Numbered from the stretch's first letter, positions 1-7,395 are shown. The stretch is 46,183 nucleotides of DNA from an uncultured Clostridia bacterium (GCA_947648385.1 CANSNO010000008.1:1-46183); one strand, 5' to 3'. Numbers and translations: made by a program. Notes: generated from the sequence alone by a model not told the origin.

Positions 1-70
1 CGTTTATTTAATTTGTCCCGAAGGGACACCGCAACTTTTCACTCTTCGTTCTTCACTATTCACTAAAATT

Positions 71-97
71 GCCCCGGCGTCCGCCGGGGCCTTGTTT
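71..97 (+). terminator. GC-rich hairpin terminator
   Basis: A perfect 8-bp stem (GCCCCGGC / GCCGGGGC, loop GTCC) is followed on the plus strand by CTTGTTTTTTT. It lies just beyond the stop codon of the minus-strand lipoprotein gene. On the minus strand it is followed only by AATTTTAG, so it looks strongest for transcription entering from the left and weaker, but possible, for the lipoprotein gene. Confidence 0.75.
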
Positions 98-99
98 TT

Positions 100-693
100 T
101 TACTTTGTCTTTGTAAGCTTTTCAAACTCGGTTCTGGCCTTGTCCAGATTTTCATGGACGGCCAGCATTATATAGTTGCCGTTTTTGATGATGACAGGCT
201 CCTTCGCATAGCCCATCTTTTCATCTGTATTGTCCTTCCATTTGTCGGCGATGGCCGTCTTGCGCTTTTCAAGGGCTTCCTCCACCTGAGCCATCTTGCC
301 CTCCTTGACCTTGGCTATAAAGAACTCAGAGGCCGTGTCCTCACCTTCGGGGGTCTGGAGGGAATAGCTGTCGATAAGGCTTTCGTCGATGCCGTAGTCA
401 CGGGCAAAAACGGCCTCGTCACCTTTGGTCGTACGGGGAGCGTCGGCGCCGAACATATTCATCAGGCCGTCCCAGACGTCCTCGGCGGCCAGCGCCGCGC
501 CCTCGGCCACGTCGCCCACGCCCTCGCCGATGCCCTCGGCCATATCGCCGATGGGGTTGTTGTTGTCTTTGCCGTTATTGTCGGTCACGGGGTCCCTGTC
601 GTTATTCTGGTCCTTTTCATCCTTGTTTCCGCAGGCGGCAAAAAGGGTGAAGACCACAAGACAGGTCAAAAGCAGAGCTGTCAATTTTTTCAT
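100..693 (-). CDS. DUF4358 family lipoprotein
   Basis: A 197-residue secreted lipoprotein. Residues 1-20 form a lipoprotein signal with lipobox LFAAC, so Cys21 should be lipidated and the protein anchored outside the membrane. A low-complexity Asp/Asn/Lys and Gly/Ala linker (about 22-85) leads to a C-terminal domain with the pattern of DUF4358: YGIDESLIDSY, FFIAKVKEGKM, a Lys/Glu-rich helix, then KNGNYIMLAVHE. Members of this family are common in Clostridia and have no known biochemical role. The start follows AAGGAAAACGAAG. It is divergent from rpmH, so the dnaA gene often found here is not adjacent. Family assignment is by recognition of the motif pattern; function is unknown. Confidence 0.8.
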   Translation of the reverse strand: MKKLTALLLTCLVVFTLFAACGNKDEKDQNNDRDPVTDNNGKDNNNPIGDMAEGIGEGVGDVAEGAALAAEDVWDGLMNMFGADAPRTTKGDEAVFARDYGIDESLIDSYSLQTPEGEDTASEFFIAKVKEGKMAQVEEALEKRKTAIADKWKDNTDEKMGYAKEPVIIKNGNYIMLAVHENLDKARTEFEKLTKTK

Positions 694-877
694 CTTCGTT
701 TTCCTTTCCCGAAAAAATATAGGCGCCTAAATTAACAGGCAAGGTTATTTTTTCTCAAAGGGGCGCAAAAAACACCCACCGCGGACAATAAATTTTACGA
801 AAATCAAAAACTTTAAGTAATATCTTTATAAAATATAACAAAATCCTTTAAATACTTTGTCCGAAAGCAAAAATAGA

Positions 878-907
878 TTGACAGAGGCGAGCCAAAGATT
901 ATATAAT
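878..907 (+). promoter_or_regulatory. rpmH-rnpA operon promoter
   Basis: TTGACA (878-883) and TATAAT (902-907) are both perfect sigma-A hexamers, 18 bp apart. Transcription would start near 914, leaving a leader of about 65 nt that contains a small GCCC/GGGC hairpin (937-949) before the rpmH ribosome-binding site. The 694-978 gap holds no other convincing gene, and I see no cluster of DnaA boxes in it. Confidence 0.85.
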
Positions 908-978
908 ACAAAGTGCGTTACTGTAAAAAATAAAATGCCCGTAAAGGGCTTTTGACAATCCGATTGGGGGGTGTAATA

Positions 979-1113
979 ATGCTTCGTACCTATCAGCCTA
1001 AAAAGCGCCAGCGCAGCAAAGAGCATGGCTTTATGAAGCGCATGAGGACAAGGAACGGCCGCAAGGTTCTGGCCCGTCGCCGCGCAAAGGGAAGAGTCAG
1101 GCTGTCCCACTAA
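979..1113 (+). CDS. rpmH: 50S ribosomal protein L34
   Basis: Translation gives a 44-residue, very basic protein beginning [18 protein letters not shown] and ending [10 protein letters not shown], the classic L34 pattern at the usual length. L34 binds 23S rRNA in the large ribosomal subunit. The ATG is preceded by a GGGGGG Shine-Dalgarno run (965-971). It heads the conserved rpmH-rnpA-yidD-yidC-jag order that lies near the replication origin in most Bacillota. A longer minus-strand reading frame over the same bases is an antisense shadow. Confidence 0.97.
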   Translation: MLRTYQPKKRQRSKEHGFMKRMRTRNGRKVLARRRAKGRVRLSH

Positions 1114-1169
1114 AGATGATTAAGACCGCTGAAAGGCGGTCTTAAATTTAGTAGTGATATAATATCAAT

Positions 1170-1523
1170 ATGGAAAAAACTGTTTCTTTGAGCCAAAATC
1201 ACAGATTTCGCGCCCTTTATTCCCGAGGCAAGTCCCGCGCCGGCCGCGCCTGCGTTGTCTACTGCCAGAGGGTCAAGGGCAACGACGTTAACAGGCTGGG
1301 CATTACGGTGTCCAAAAAGCTTGGTCACGCAGTGACGCGCAACCGCATCCGCCGCCGCATAAGGGAGGCCTACCGGCTGCTGGAGCCAAAGCTTGAGGCC
1401 GGGTATGACGTTGTTATTGTGGCTCGACACGCGGCGGAAAAGGCGGTGTTTGCCGCCCTGACGGAAGAGATGGAGAACCATTTTCGCCAGCTTGGCCTTT
1501 TGAAGGGTGAAAGCCATGGCTAA
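1170..1523 (+). CDS. rnpA: Ribonuclease P protein component
   Basis: A 117-residue basic protein, the usual size. It carries the RNase P protein signature [13 protein letters not shown] (about residues 57-70) and an N-terminal [13 protein letters not shown] segment that binds the pre-tRNA leader. It works with RnpB RNA to remove 5' leaders from pre-tRNAs. It lies 56 bp after rpmH and its last 8 bp overlap the start of yidD, so the genes are probably co-transcribed and translationally coupled. Confidence 0.96.
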   Translation: MEKTVSLSQNHRFRALYSRGKSRAGRACVVYCQRVKGNDVNRLGITVSKKLGHAVTRNRIRRRIREAYRLLEPKLEAGYDVVIVARHAAEKAVFAALTEEMENHFRQLGLLKGESHG

Positions 1524-1731
1524 AAGACTGCTTTTATGTCTTATAAGGTTTTACCGCAGATACCTGTCGGGGCTTAAACGCCATCCCACCTGCTGTTATG
1601 TTCCCACCTGCTCTCAATACGCCCTCGAGGCGGTTGAGAAGTACGGCGCCATGAGGGGCGGTATGCTGGCCCTTTGGCGGATAATACGGTGCAACCCCTT
1701 TTCAAAAGGGGGATACGATCCGGTACCGTGA
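1516..1731 (+). CDS. yidD: Membrane protein insertion efficiency factor YidD
   Basis: A 71-residue protein with an amphipathic N terminus ([19 protein letters not shown]) and the family core [19 protein letters not shown], then [12 protein letters not shown]. YidD assists YidC in inserting membrane proteins. I place the start at ATG 1516, with GAAGGG at 1503-1508 as ribosome-binding site; a GTG three codons upstream would add MKA. Overlap with rnpA is 8 bp. Confidence 0.95.
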   Translation: MAKRLLLCLIRFYRRYLSGLKRHPTCCYVPTCSQYALEAVEKYGAMRGGMLALWRIIRCNPFSKGGYDPVP

Positions 1732-1740
1732 TTTTCGTAA

Positions 1741-1778
1741 GAGAGCCGTTTTCGGCTCTTCGCGGCGTCATTACGCCG
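1741..1778 (+). other. Two tandem hairpins between yidD and yidC
   Basis: Two adjacent perfect stems occupy the intergenic RNA: AGAGCCG-TTTT-CGGCTCT (1742-1759) and CGGCGT-CATT-ACGCCG (1763-1778). Neither is followed by a U-run, so they are not ordinary terminators. They may be RNA processing or stability signals that set yidC levels apart from rpmH and rnpA. This role is inference. Confidence 0.5.
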
Positions 1779-1825
1779 TAATGTCCCGCGTCAAAACGAC
1801 GCACAAGTTAAGGAGAAATTATCCG

Positions 1826-2710
1826 ATGTCTGCAATTTTCGGCATTATCGCGACGCCCATGGGATATGTCATGGAATATATCTATCAGTTCCTCGGCAAC
1901 TACGGCTATTCCATCATGGCGTTCGCCCTTTTGGCCAAGGTGCTCATGCTGCCCCTTTCCATAAAGCAGAAGCGCAGCATGATAGTCACCCAGCGCCTCA
2001 ATCCCAAGCTGAGGGAGATACAGAAAAAGTATGCCGGCGACAATGAGAGGTACAGCCGCGAGATGCAGCGCCTCTATGACGACGCCGGGGCCTCCCCCAT
2101 GGGCGGCTGCGGCACGAGCCTTTTGTCCCTGCCCATCATGCTTGGACTTTATTATGTCGTCACCATGCCCCTTACATACTTCATGCACCTGCCGGCCGAC
2201 GAGATAACGGCTCTGGCCGAGGCGCTCAATGTGGCGACAAACAAGTTCGGCTTCCAGCTTACCATGGCCGGCCTCTTCGGCGAGAATCTGGAGAGCCTCA
2301 AGGCCATCAGCCAGAACATTTTTGCCGTCGATTTCAACTTCTACGGCCTCAATCTGGCCCTGACGCCCAGCTTTAAGCAGCTTTCGGTGCTGTGGGTGCT
2401 GCCCGTTCTTTCGGCCGCCACATCCTGGGGCTATTCCCATGTGATGAACACAATGAACACCTATGTCCAGAAGCTGGAGGGCATAACCCCGGCCGCCGAG
2501 GACGAAAAGGCCCAGCAGATGACAAAAAACATGACGCTGTTCATGCCTCTTATGTCGGGATATTTTGCCTTTGTCCTGCCGGCGGCAGTCAGCATCTATT
2601 GGATAGCCAACAACCTTTTCTCCTGCGTGCAGGAGGTCATACTGACAAAGTATGTCCTTGACAAGGAGAAGAAGGAAAAGGAGCTTTATCAGACCGGAGG
2701 AAAGAAATAA
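1826..2710 (+). CDS. yidC: Membrane protein insertase YidC/Oxa1 (SpoIIIJ-like)
   Basis: A 294-residue polytopic membrane protein. The first hydrophobic stretch (IFGIIATPMGYVMEYIYQFL) is followed by NYGYSIMAFALLAKVLMLPL and the family motif KQKRSMIVTQRLNPKLREIQ, then further membrane helices to SGYFAFVLPAAVSIYWIANN. It inserts membrane proteins alone or with SecYEG. The start is ATG 1826, chosen because AGGAGA (1811-1816) sits at proper spacing; an in-frame upstream ATG at 1781 has no ribosome-binding site. The stop overlaps jag by one base (TAATG), showing tight coupling. Confidence 0.96.
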   Translation: MSAIFGIIATPMGYVMEYIYQFLGNYGYSIMAFALLAKVLMLPLSIKQKRSMIVTQRLNPKLREIQKKYAGDNERYSREMQRLYDDAGASPMGGCGTSLLSLPIMLGLYYVVTMPLTYFMHLPADEITALAEALNVATNKFGFQLTMAGLFGENLESLKAISQNIFAVDFNFYGLNLALTPSFKQLSVLWVLPVLSAATSWGYSHVMNTMNTYVQKLEGITPAAEDEKAQQMTKNMTLFMPLMSGYFAFVLPAAVSIYWIANNLFSCVQEVILTKYVLDKEKKEKELYQTGGKK

Positions 2711-3456
2711 TGAACAAGGCAATAGAGGCAAGGGGCGACACCATCGAGGCCGCTATACAGAACGCCCTTTCCACCCTCGGCTGCGAGCGTGACGACGTCT
2801 CGGTCGAGGTCGTGCAGAATCCCAAATCGGGTTTTCTCGGCATTGGCAAGGTACAGGCCATAGTCCGAGTGGAGTACAGCGCCTCACCCGCCGGTAAGGC
2901 CAAGGATTTTCTGGAGGGGCTGCTGATACGTTTCGGCGCCCCGGCCCATATAGAGGTCAGGGAGAACGACGAGGAAAAGACCATCCACCTGGAGCTTTCG
3001 GGCGACAATATGGGGGCCGTTATCGGCCGCCGCGGCGACACGCTGGACGCCCTCCAGTATCTGACGAGCATCGTCACAAACAAGGGCGAGGACGAGCGTT
3101 GGCGCGTCACGGTGGACACCGAGCAGTACCGCGCCAAGAGGGAGGCCGCGCTGGTGGCGCTGGCCAACAAGACGGCCCAGAAGGCCCTCAAGTACAATAA
3201 GGGTGTGGCGCTCGAGCCGATGAATCCCCATGAACGCCGCATAATACACTCGGCGCTTCAGGACGTCGAGGGTGTCACCACCTATTCGACGGGCAACGAG
3301 CCCAACCGCAAGGTCATCATAGCGCCCGAGGGCGTTCAGGCCTCCCGTCCCAGAGGCGGAAAGAGCGGCAAGGGCGGCTCGCGCCGCGGCGGACGCCGCA
3401 GGCCCCAGTCCCGCCCCACCGCCGAAGGCACAAGTATAGAAATATCTAACGAATAA
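2710..3456 (+). CDS. jag: RNA-binding protein Jag/KhpB (Jag-N, KH, R3H)
   Basis: A 248-residue protein with three recognisable parts. A Jag N-terminal domain (1-55) contains KSGFLGIGKVQAIVRV. A KH domain (about 80-155) contains IGRRGDTLDALQYL. An R3H domain (about 160-215) contains the MNPHERRIIH signature. A basic Gly/Arg/Ser-rich tail (RPRGGKSGKGGSRRGGRRR) follows, probably adding non-specific RNA affinity. KhpB binds many transcripts and affects cell elongation and sporulation in Bacillota. The usual next gene, mnmE, is not present; the operon ends in repeat DNA. Confidence 0.95.
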   Translation: MNKAIEARGDTIEAAIQNALSTLGCERDDVSVEVVQNPKSGFLGIGKVQAIVRVEYSASPAGKAKDFLEGLLIRFGAPAHIEVRENDEEKTIHLELSGDNMGAVIGRRGDTLDALQYLTSIVTNKGEDERWRVTVDTEQYRAKREAALVALANKTAQKALKYNKGVALEPMNPHERRIIHSALQDVEGVTTYSTGNEPNRKVIIAPEGVQASRPRGGKSGKGGSRRGGRRRPQSRPTAEGTSIEISNE

Positions 3457-3629
3457 TTGCTTTTTGTTACTTTTTCAATTCCCCATTAAAAAAAGAGATT
3501 TTTAATGGGGTCCCCTTTAGATTAAATAGATTTTGCCGAAGTGAATTCGGCAAAATCGTTGCGCCGGACTGCCGGCGGACGCCGCGTTGCGGCGCTCTAA
3601 GGGATTAAATTGCTTTTTGTTACTTTTTC
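3455..3629. repeat. Family-2 palindromic intergenic repeat flanked by 22-bp direct repeats
   Basis: The segment 3477-3607 contains an AT-rich inverted repeat (CCCATTAAAAA / TTTTTAATGGG), the core TTAAATAGATTTTGCCG, an imperfect palindrome around CGAAGTGAATTCGG, and a GC-rich part GCGCCGGACTGCCGGCG. A related copy in the opposite orientation lies at 34985-35124, and a fragment ends the window at 46141-46183. It is bracketed by the same 22-bp sequence at 3455-3476 and 3608-3629 (AATTGCTTTTTGTTAC then TTTTTC), which is also the terminal repeat of the neighbouring family-1 element. This looks like one mobile-like repeat placed in the end of another. Confidence 0.7.
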
Positions 3630-3754
3630 TCAAAAAAAGTAAAGACTTTTGGTGCTTTTCGTCTCCGAAAAGTACGACCTTCTTCGCCGTTCAGCGGCGA
3701 ACATAAAGAGATTTTAAAAGGCCCCCGACTGCTGTCGGGGGCTTTTTGCAAATA

Positions 3755-3783
3755 TTGACATAAATCGCCAGATGGCGTAAAAT
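3755..3783 (+). promoter_or_regulatory. Promoter of small-peptide cassette
   Basis: TTGACA (3755-3760), a 17-bp spacer, and TAAAAT (3778-3783) make a near-consensus sigma-A promoter. It starts right after the left-hand terminator stem, so the downstream unit is insulated from jag transcription. Confidence 0.85.
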
Positions 3784-3804
3784 AAAAACAGGATGTCGCT
3801 GCAC

Positions 3805-3846
3805 ATGGGCGGTCAGCCACTTCCCCGTGAAAGGGGGTGGCGCTAA
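3805..3846 (+). CDS. 13-codon leader ORF coupled to the small peptide
   Basis: ATG 3805 opens a 13-residue basic peptide (MGGQPLPRERGWR) whose TAA overlaps the next ATG as TAATG. Its codons run through both arms of a hairpin (3816-3820 plus 3823-3826 paired with 3833-3841) that buries the GGGGG ribosome-binding site of the downstream gene. Translating this leader would open the hairpin and deliver ribosomes to the next start. A weak AGGA lies about 11 bases upstream. Real translation is inferred only from this architecture. Confidence 0.5.
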   Translation: MGGQPLPRERGWR

Positions 3847-3941
3847 TGGGAAATGGCTGGATGGCAAAATCCGTCCAGACTTTGATTTGTATTATCATTG
3901 TCTTTGTGATAATGGTTTACATATCACCAACAGTACATTAG
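3846..3941 (+). CDS. 31-residue hydrophobic peptide, type I toxin-like
   Basis: The peptide has a short polar N terminus (MGNGWMAKSVQT), one predicted membrane helix (LICIIIVFVIMVYI) and a short tail SPTVH. I do not recognise a named family. Its size, single helix, own strong promoter, sequestered ribosome-binding site (GGGGG at 3833-3837, 8 bases from the ATG) and private terminator are the layout of type I toxins and other regulated membrane micropeptides. No antisense antitoxin promoter is obvious. It sits between two half-elements of an intergenic repeat, which suggests mobility. Toxicity is a hypothesis; expression as a peptide is likely but unproven. Confidence 0.6.
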   Translation: MGNGWMAKSVQTLICIIIVFVIMVYISPTVH

Positions 3942-3976
3942 CCGCCCGGGTCACGTCCGGACGGCTAATTTAATTT
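3938..3976 (+). terminator. Terminator of the small-peptide cassette
   Basis: TTAGCCG (3938-3944) pairs with CGGCTAA (3962-3968), continued after one mismatch by CCGG/CCGG around the loop GTCACGT. The stem is followed by TTTAATTTTTTT. The stem begins inside the stop codon of the peptide, as in compact regulated small genes. Confidence 0.85.
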
Positions 3977-4210
3977 TTTTGCTTCCGGGCTGACCGCTTG
4001 TGCGGCGGCGTCCTTTTTGTGCTTATATTATACCGTATTATGTTCGAAAAGTCAAATAAAAAGGCCCCCGACTGCTGTCGGGGGCCTTTGAAGTCCGTTA
4101 TGTCCGCCTTGCGGCGGAAAAAGACCTTTCTTTTCCCAATGGAAAAGAAACAAAAGATTTTACTTTTTCTGAGAAAAAGTAACAAAAAGCGTTAAAAGCC
4201 GGTGGGCTTT

Positions 4211-5668
4211 TTATTTCTCGTCGCAGAGGCGGTCGAGAACCTTGAGAAGCAGGTCAAAGGCTCTCTTGTAGGAGGCCAGGTCTACCCATTCGTCGGGGGT
4301 GTGCGCGCCGCCCGAATTGGGGCCGAGGCCGACAATGTCAAGGCCGGGGATAAGGGCGCGGAAAACTCCGGCCTCGGTGCCGCCGTGGACGGCTCTGATG
4401 ACGCCCTCCTTGCCCGTCGTCTCCTTATAGACGTCCATGACAAGCTTTCTTATCTTGGAATCGGGGTCGAAGCTGAAGGCCGGATATGTGCCGCCTATCG
4501 AACATTCGGCTCCGGCGGTGACGGCGATGTCGTAAACCACCTCGGCTATCGAGCGGACAAGGCTGTCCTCGGCCGAGCGAACGGTTATCTCATACTGGAC
4601 ATAGCCCTCTTCCATTGTGACGACGCCGACATTGAGGGAGGCGTTTGTCAGGCCCTCGATGGCCATGCTTTTCATCATCATGCCGTTGGGCAGAACATGG
4701 CTCAGGTGGACTATCCTCTGGCTTGCCTCGATGTTGAGCATCTTTTCGGCCGAGGCCGTGTCCACAAGCACCTTGAGACCCTTGTCGGAGAATGCCAGCT
4801 CACTGCGTATCTCCTTTTCGGTCTCGGCGATTATCTCGCGTGCGCGCGCCGCCGTGCCGTCCTGAATCATGATGACGCAGTCGGCCTCTCTGGGGATGGC
4901 GTTGCCCTTGAAGCCGCCCGTTATCGAGGCGATATTGAAGCGGCACTCCTTGGAAATGTTATAGAGTATGCGGCCCAGGATCTTGTTGGAGTTGCCCTTT
5001 TCCATATGTATCATGCCGCCCGAGTGGCCGCCCTCAAGGCCCCTGACGCGGATGGAAAGACCCTCGCCCTTGGCCGAGACATAGTTGAAGGGCACCTTTA
5101 TATACACATAGTTACCGCCGGCCGAGGAAGCCAGGAATCCGCCCTCTCCTCCGGCGTCCATGCCTATCATCCTCTTGGCCGTGATATGCTCGCCGCTCAT
5201 CTTGCGGGCGCCCACAAGACCGATCTCCTCCATGGAGGTCATGACGCACTCCAGAGGCGGATGGCGCAGGTCATTTCTGTCCAAAACGGCCATCATATAG
5301 GATATGGCATAGCCGTCGTCACAGCCAAGAGTCGTGCCGTCGGCCGTCAGCTTGCCGTCGTCGGTTATCATCAGCTTGAGGCCGTCCTTTGCCCAGTCGT
5401 GTACCGTGTCCTGATTCTTTTCCGGCACGATGTCAAGATGACCCTGAAGCATGACGGGGGGCAGGTTTTCACAGCCCTTGGAGCCGGGCTTTTTGATGAT
5501 GACGTTGTTGTGTTCGTCCACGTGAACCTCCAGCCCACGGTCCTCGGCGAACTTTTTCATATAGGCGGCTATGCCGGCCTCGTTGCCCGACGCGCGGGGT
5601 ATGGCGCTGATGTCCTCAAAGAACCTGAGGGCGTCGGCCGGCTGATAGCCTTCGGTCACATATTTCAT
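4211..5668 (-). CDS. pepD: Aminoacyl-histidine dipeptidase (M20 family, PepD)
   Basis: A 485-residue cytosolic zinc dipeptidase of the M20C group, the usual length. Metal and catalytic motifs are visible: LQGHLDIVPEKN with the HxD pair, LGCDDGYAISYM with the bridging Asp, MEEIGLVGAR with the catalytic Glu, and the C-terminal AVHGGTEAGV containing a metal His. It hydrolyses a broad range of dipeptides, including Xaa-His, and would act on peptides brought in by the Opp system in this window. I use ATG 5668 because GAGAGGAG lies at correct spacing; the reading frame stays open 21 codons upstream over the promoter. Confidence 0.95.
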   Translation of the reverse strand: MKYVTEGYQPADALRFFEDISAIPRASGNEAGIAAYMKKFAEDRGLEVHVDEHNNVIIKKPGSKGCENLPPVMLQGHLDIVPEKNQDTVHDWAKDGLKLMITDDGKLTADGTTLGCDDGYAISYMMAVLDRNDLRHPPLECVMTSMEEIGLVGARKMSGEHITAKRMIGMDAGGEGGFLASSAGGNYVYIKVPFNYVSAKGEGLSIRVRGLEGGHSGGMIHMEKGNSNKILGRILYNISKECRFNIASITGGFKGNAIPREADCVIMIQDGTAARAREIIAETEKEIRSELAFSDKGLKVLVDTASAEKMLNIEASQRIVHLSHVLPNGMMMKSMAIEGLTNASLNVGVVTMEEGYVQYEITVRSAEDSLVRSIAEVVYDIAVTAGAECSIGGTYPAFSFDPDSKIRKLVMDVYKETTGKEGVIRAVHGGTEAGVFRALIPGLDIVGLGPNSGGAHTPDEWVDLASYKRAFDLLLKVLDRLCDEK

Positions 5669-5702
5669 GATATTTGTGCTCCTCTCGTTAAAATATATAG
5701 TA

Positions 5703-5731
5703 AGTATAGTACAAATTAACGCTTTTTTCAA
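5703..5731 (-). promoter_or_regulatory. pepD promoter
   Basis: On the minus strand TTGAAA (5726-5731) and TATACT (5703-5708) are 17 bp apart, ending about 35 bases before the pepD start. This supports the internal start at 5668. Confidence 0.8.
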
Positions 5732-5845
5732 TCAAAATTTATTTATAAAAACCAATAAGTAGGTGTTTAATTATCCATCGTTTTATGATATAATACTTAA
5801 GTTAAAAATAAACAAAATGAAGAACAAGAAAAGGAGTGATGCTCT

Positions 5846-7351
5846 GTGGAAGAGAAAAAGAAAGAGCAGGCCGCACCTCCTGAAAGCAAGAGGGTCGTGA
5901 CGACCCTTGACTCGCTTCCCGCCGGAGATACGACCAAGCCCTTTGACAAAGCATCGGTCAAAGGCGCGCTGCCAAACGGCGTTACATCCAGGATGCTTTA
6001 CGGAGACATACTCAGGATAGGCTGGCCGGCCTTTGTCGAGCTGATGCTCATGCAGCTTACGTCCATGGCCGACCTTATGATGGTCGGCAACCTCGGCCCC
6101 TGGGCCATTTCGGCCGTCGGCCTGACGACCCAGCCCAAGTTTCTTTTGTCCACCGCCTTTATCGCCCTCAACGTCGGCACCATGGCCATGGTCGGCCGCC
6201 ACCGCGGCGCCGGAAACCAGGAAAAGGCCAAGCTGGTTCTGCGCCAGGCCTTTATGCTGAACGCCTTTTTCGGCGTGGTTTTCGCCGTTGTCGGCATATT
6301 CTTCTCGCGCCAGCTTGTCGAGTTCATGGGCGGCAATGTCGATGAGCATGTTATCGTCGCCGGTACACAGTATCTGAAAATACAGCTTATCGGAATGATA
6401 ACCGTCTCAATGACGACGGCCATCACCAATTCCCTGCGCGGCTCGGGCGACTCGAAAACTGCTATGATATACAACACCACGGCCAATGTCATCAACATCA
6501 TCTTTAACTATCTGCTGATTGAAGGCCGTATGGGCTTCCCCCGTCTGGAGGTCGCCGGCGCTTCCATCGCCACCGTTATGGGACAGGCGGCGGCCTGCGT
6601 AATGGCTATCATCGCCGTGCGTAAAAAGAGCCAGTATGTCCGTCTTGAGTTCCCCAAGGGCAGCATAAGGCCCGACGTGCCCACCATAAAGAATATCGCC
6701 AAGATAGGCGTGCCTTCCATGTTCGAGCAGCTGGCCATGCGTATCGGCGTCATCATCTTCACAAAGACGATAACCAGTCTTGGCACCGACGCCTACGCCA
6801 CCCACCAGATTTGTATGAACATACAGGCCCTTACGTTTATGAACGGCCAGGCTTTCGCCACCTCGGCCACGTCGCTGGTCAGCCAGAGCCTCGGCAAGGG
6901 CCGCCCCGACATGGCCATGCACTATTCCAAACGCACCCAGCGCGTGGGTATGTATACGGCCATCGCCATAGCCGCCTTTGTCTTTACCTGCAACAAGTTC
7001 GTCCTCGGCCTCTATACCGATGACGCCGCCATTATCGCCACCGGCAGCTCGATACTCTCGATGGTCGCCCTTATCCAGCCCTTCCAGGCCTCCCAGTTCA
7101 TTCTGTCCGGCGCGCTGCGAGGAGCCGGCGACACAAGGTATACCGCCATGGTCACCATGCTGACCGTCCTGCTGCTCCGCCCGGCGTTGGCTATCTTTAT
7201 GATAAACAAGCTTGAGCTGGGCCTCCACGGCGCGTGGTACGCTCTGGTCGCCGACCAGATAGTCCGTACCTGCCTTGTTATCGCCAGATATATGTCGGGC
7301 AAGTGGACGACCTCCTTCAAGCCCCACAAAGAGAAACCCGTCGTCGACTGA
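5846..7351 (+). CDS. MATE family efflux transporter
   Basis: A 501-residue inner-membrane protein with the two six-helix halves typical of MATE exporters, which expel drugs or metabolites in exchange for sodium or protons. Conserved blocks include GWPAFVELMLMQLTSMADLM in the first helix, NSLRGSGDSKTAMIYN near 195-210, and the matching second-half motif SGALRGAGDTRYTAM. About 50 polar residues precede the first helix, a longer cytoplasmic N terminus than usual. The start is GTG 5846 behind AAGGAG (5831-5836). It stands alone between two promoters. Substrate cannot be inferred. Confidence 0.93.
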   Translation: MEEKKKEQAAPPESKRVVTTLDSLPAGDTTKPFDKASVKGALPNGVTSRMLYGDILRIGWPAFVELMLMQLTSMADLMMVGNLGPWAISAVGLTTQPKFLLSTAFIALNVGTMAMVGRHRGAGNQEKAKLVLRQAFMLNAFFGVVFAVVGIFFSRQLVEFMGGNVDEHVIVAGTQYLKIQLIGMITVSMTTAITNSLRGSGDSKTAMIYNTTANVINIIFNYLLIEGRMGFPRLEVAGASIATVMGQAAACVMAIIAVRKKSQYVRLEFPKGSIRPDVPTIKNIAKIGVPSMFEQLAMRIGVIIFTKTITSLGTDAYATHQICMNIQALTFMNGQAFATSATSLVSQSLGKGRPDMAMHYSKRTQRVGMYTAIAIAAFVFTCNKFVLGLYTDDAAIIATGSSILSMVALIQPFQASQFILSGALRGAGDTRYTAMVTMLTVLLLRPALAIFMINKLELGLHGAWYALVADQIVRTCLVIARYMSGKWTTSFKPHKEKPVVD

Positions 7352-7361
7352 TAAAAAATAA

Positions 7362-7395
7362 AAATCCCTCGGGAAATGCCCGAGGGATTTTTTTA
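7362..7395. terminator. Bidirectional terminator
   Basis: AAATCCCTCGGG (7362-7373) pairs perfectly with CCCGAGGGATTT (7379-7390) around loop AAATG, with a T-run on the right and an A-run on the left. It serves the MATE gene on the plus strand and the small minus-strand ORF that ends at 7393. Confidence 0.9.

Larger units (their letters stand above)
3612..4190. repeat. Family-1 palindromic element, split by a small-gene cassette
   Basis: The left half (3612-3745) begins GCTTTTTGTTACTTTTTC and runs through several hairpins to a terminator stem (GCCCCCGAC-TGCT-GTCGGGGGC). The right half (4058-4190) begins with a second copy of that same stem and ends GAAAAAGTAACAAAAAGC. The halves are inverted relatives of each other and together match the uninterrupted 240-bp copy at 44004-44243; 4121-4168 and 44173-44220 are identical over 48 bp. 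The roughly 312 bp between the halves (3746-4057) hold a complete small transcription unit. Confidence 0.75.

Noticed and set aside
826-1110. 94-residue minus-strand frame over rpmH
   Set aside because: Antisense to a universally conserved ribosomal protein gene and its promoter.
3998-4195. 65-residue plus-strand frame in the repeat region
   Set aside because: It is a translation of the terminator and hairpin modules of family-1 repeat DNA (Lys/Phe-rich), not a gene.
4202-5719. Long plus-strand open frame opposite pepD
   Set aside because: Antisense shadow of a conserved enzyme; composition is His/Gly/Val-rich nonsense and there is no ribosome-binding site.
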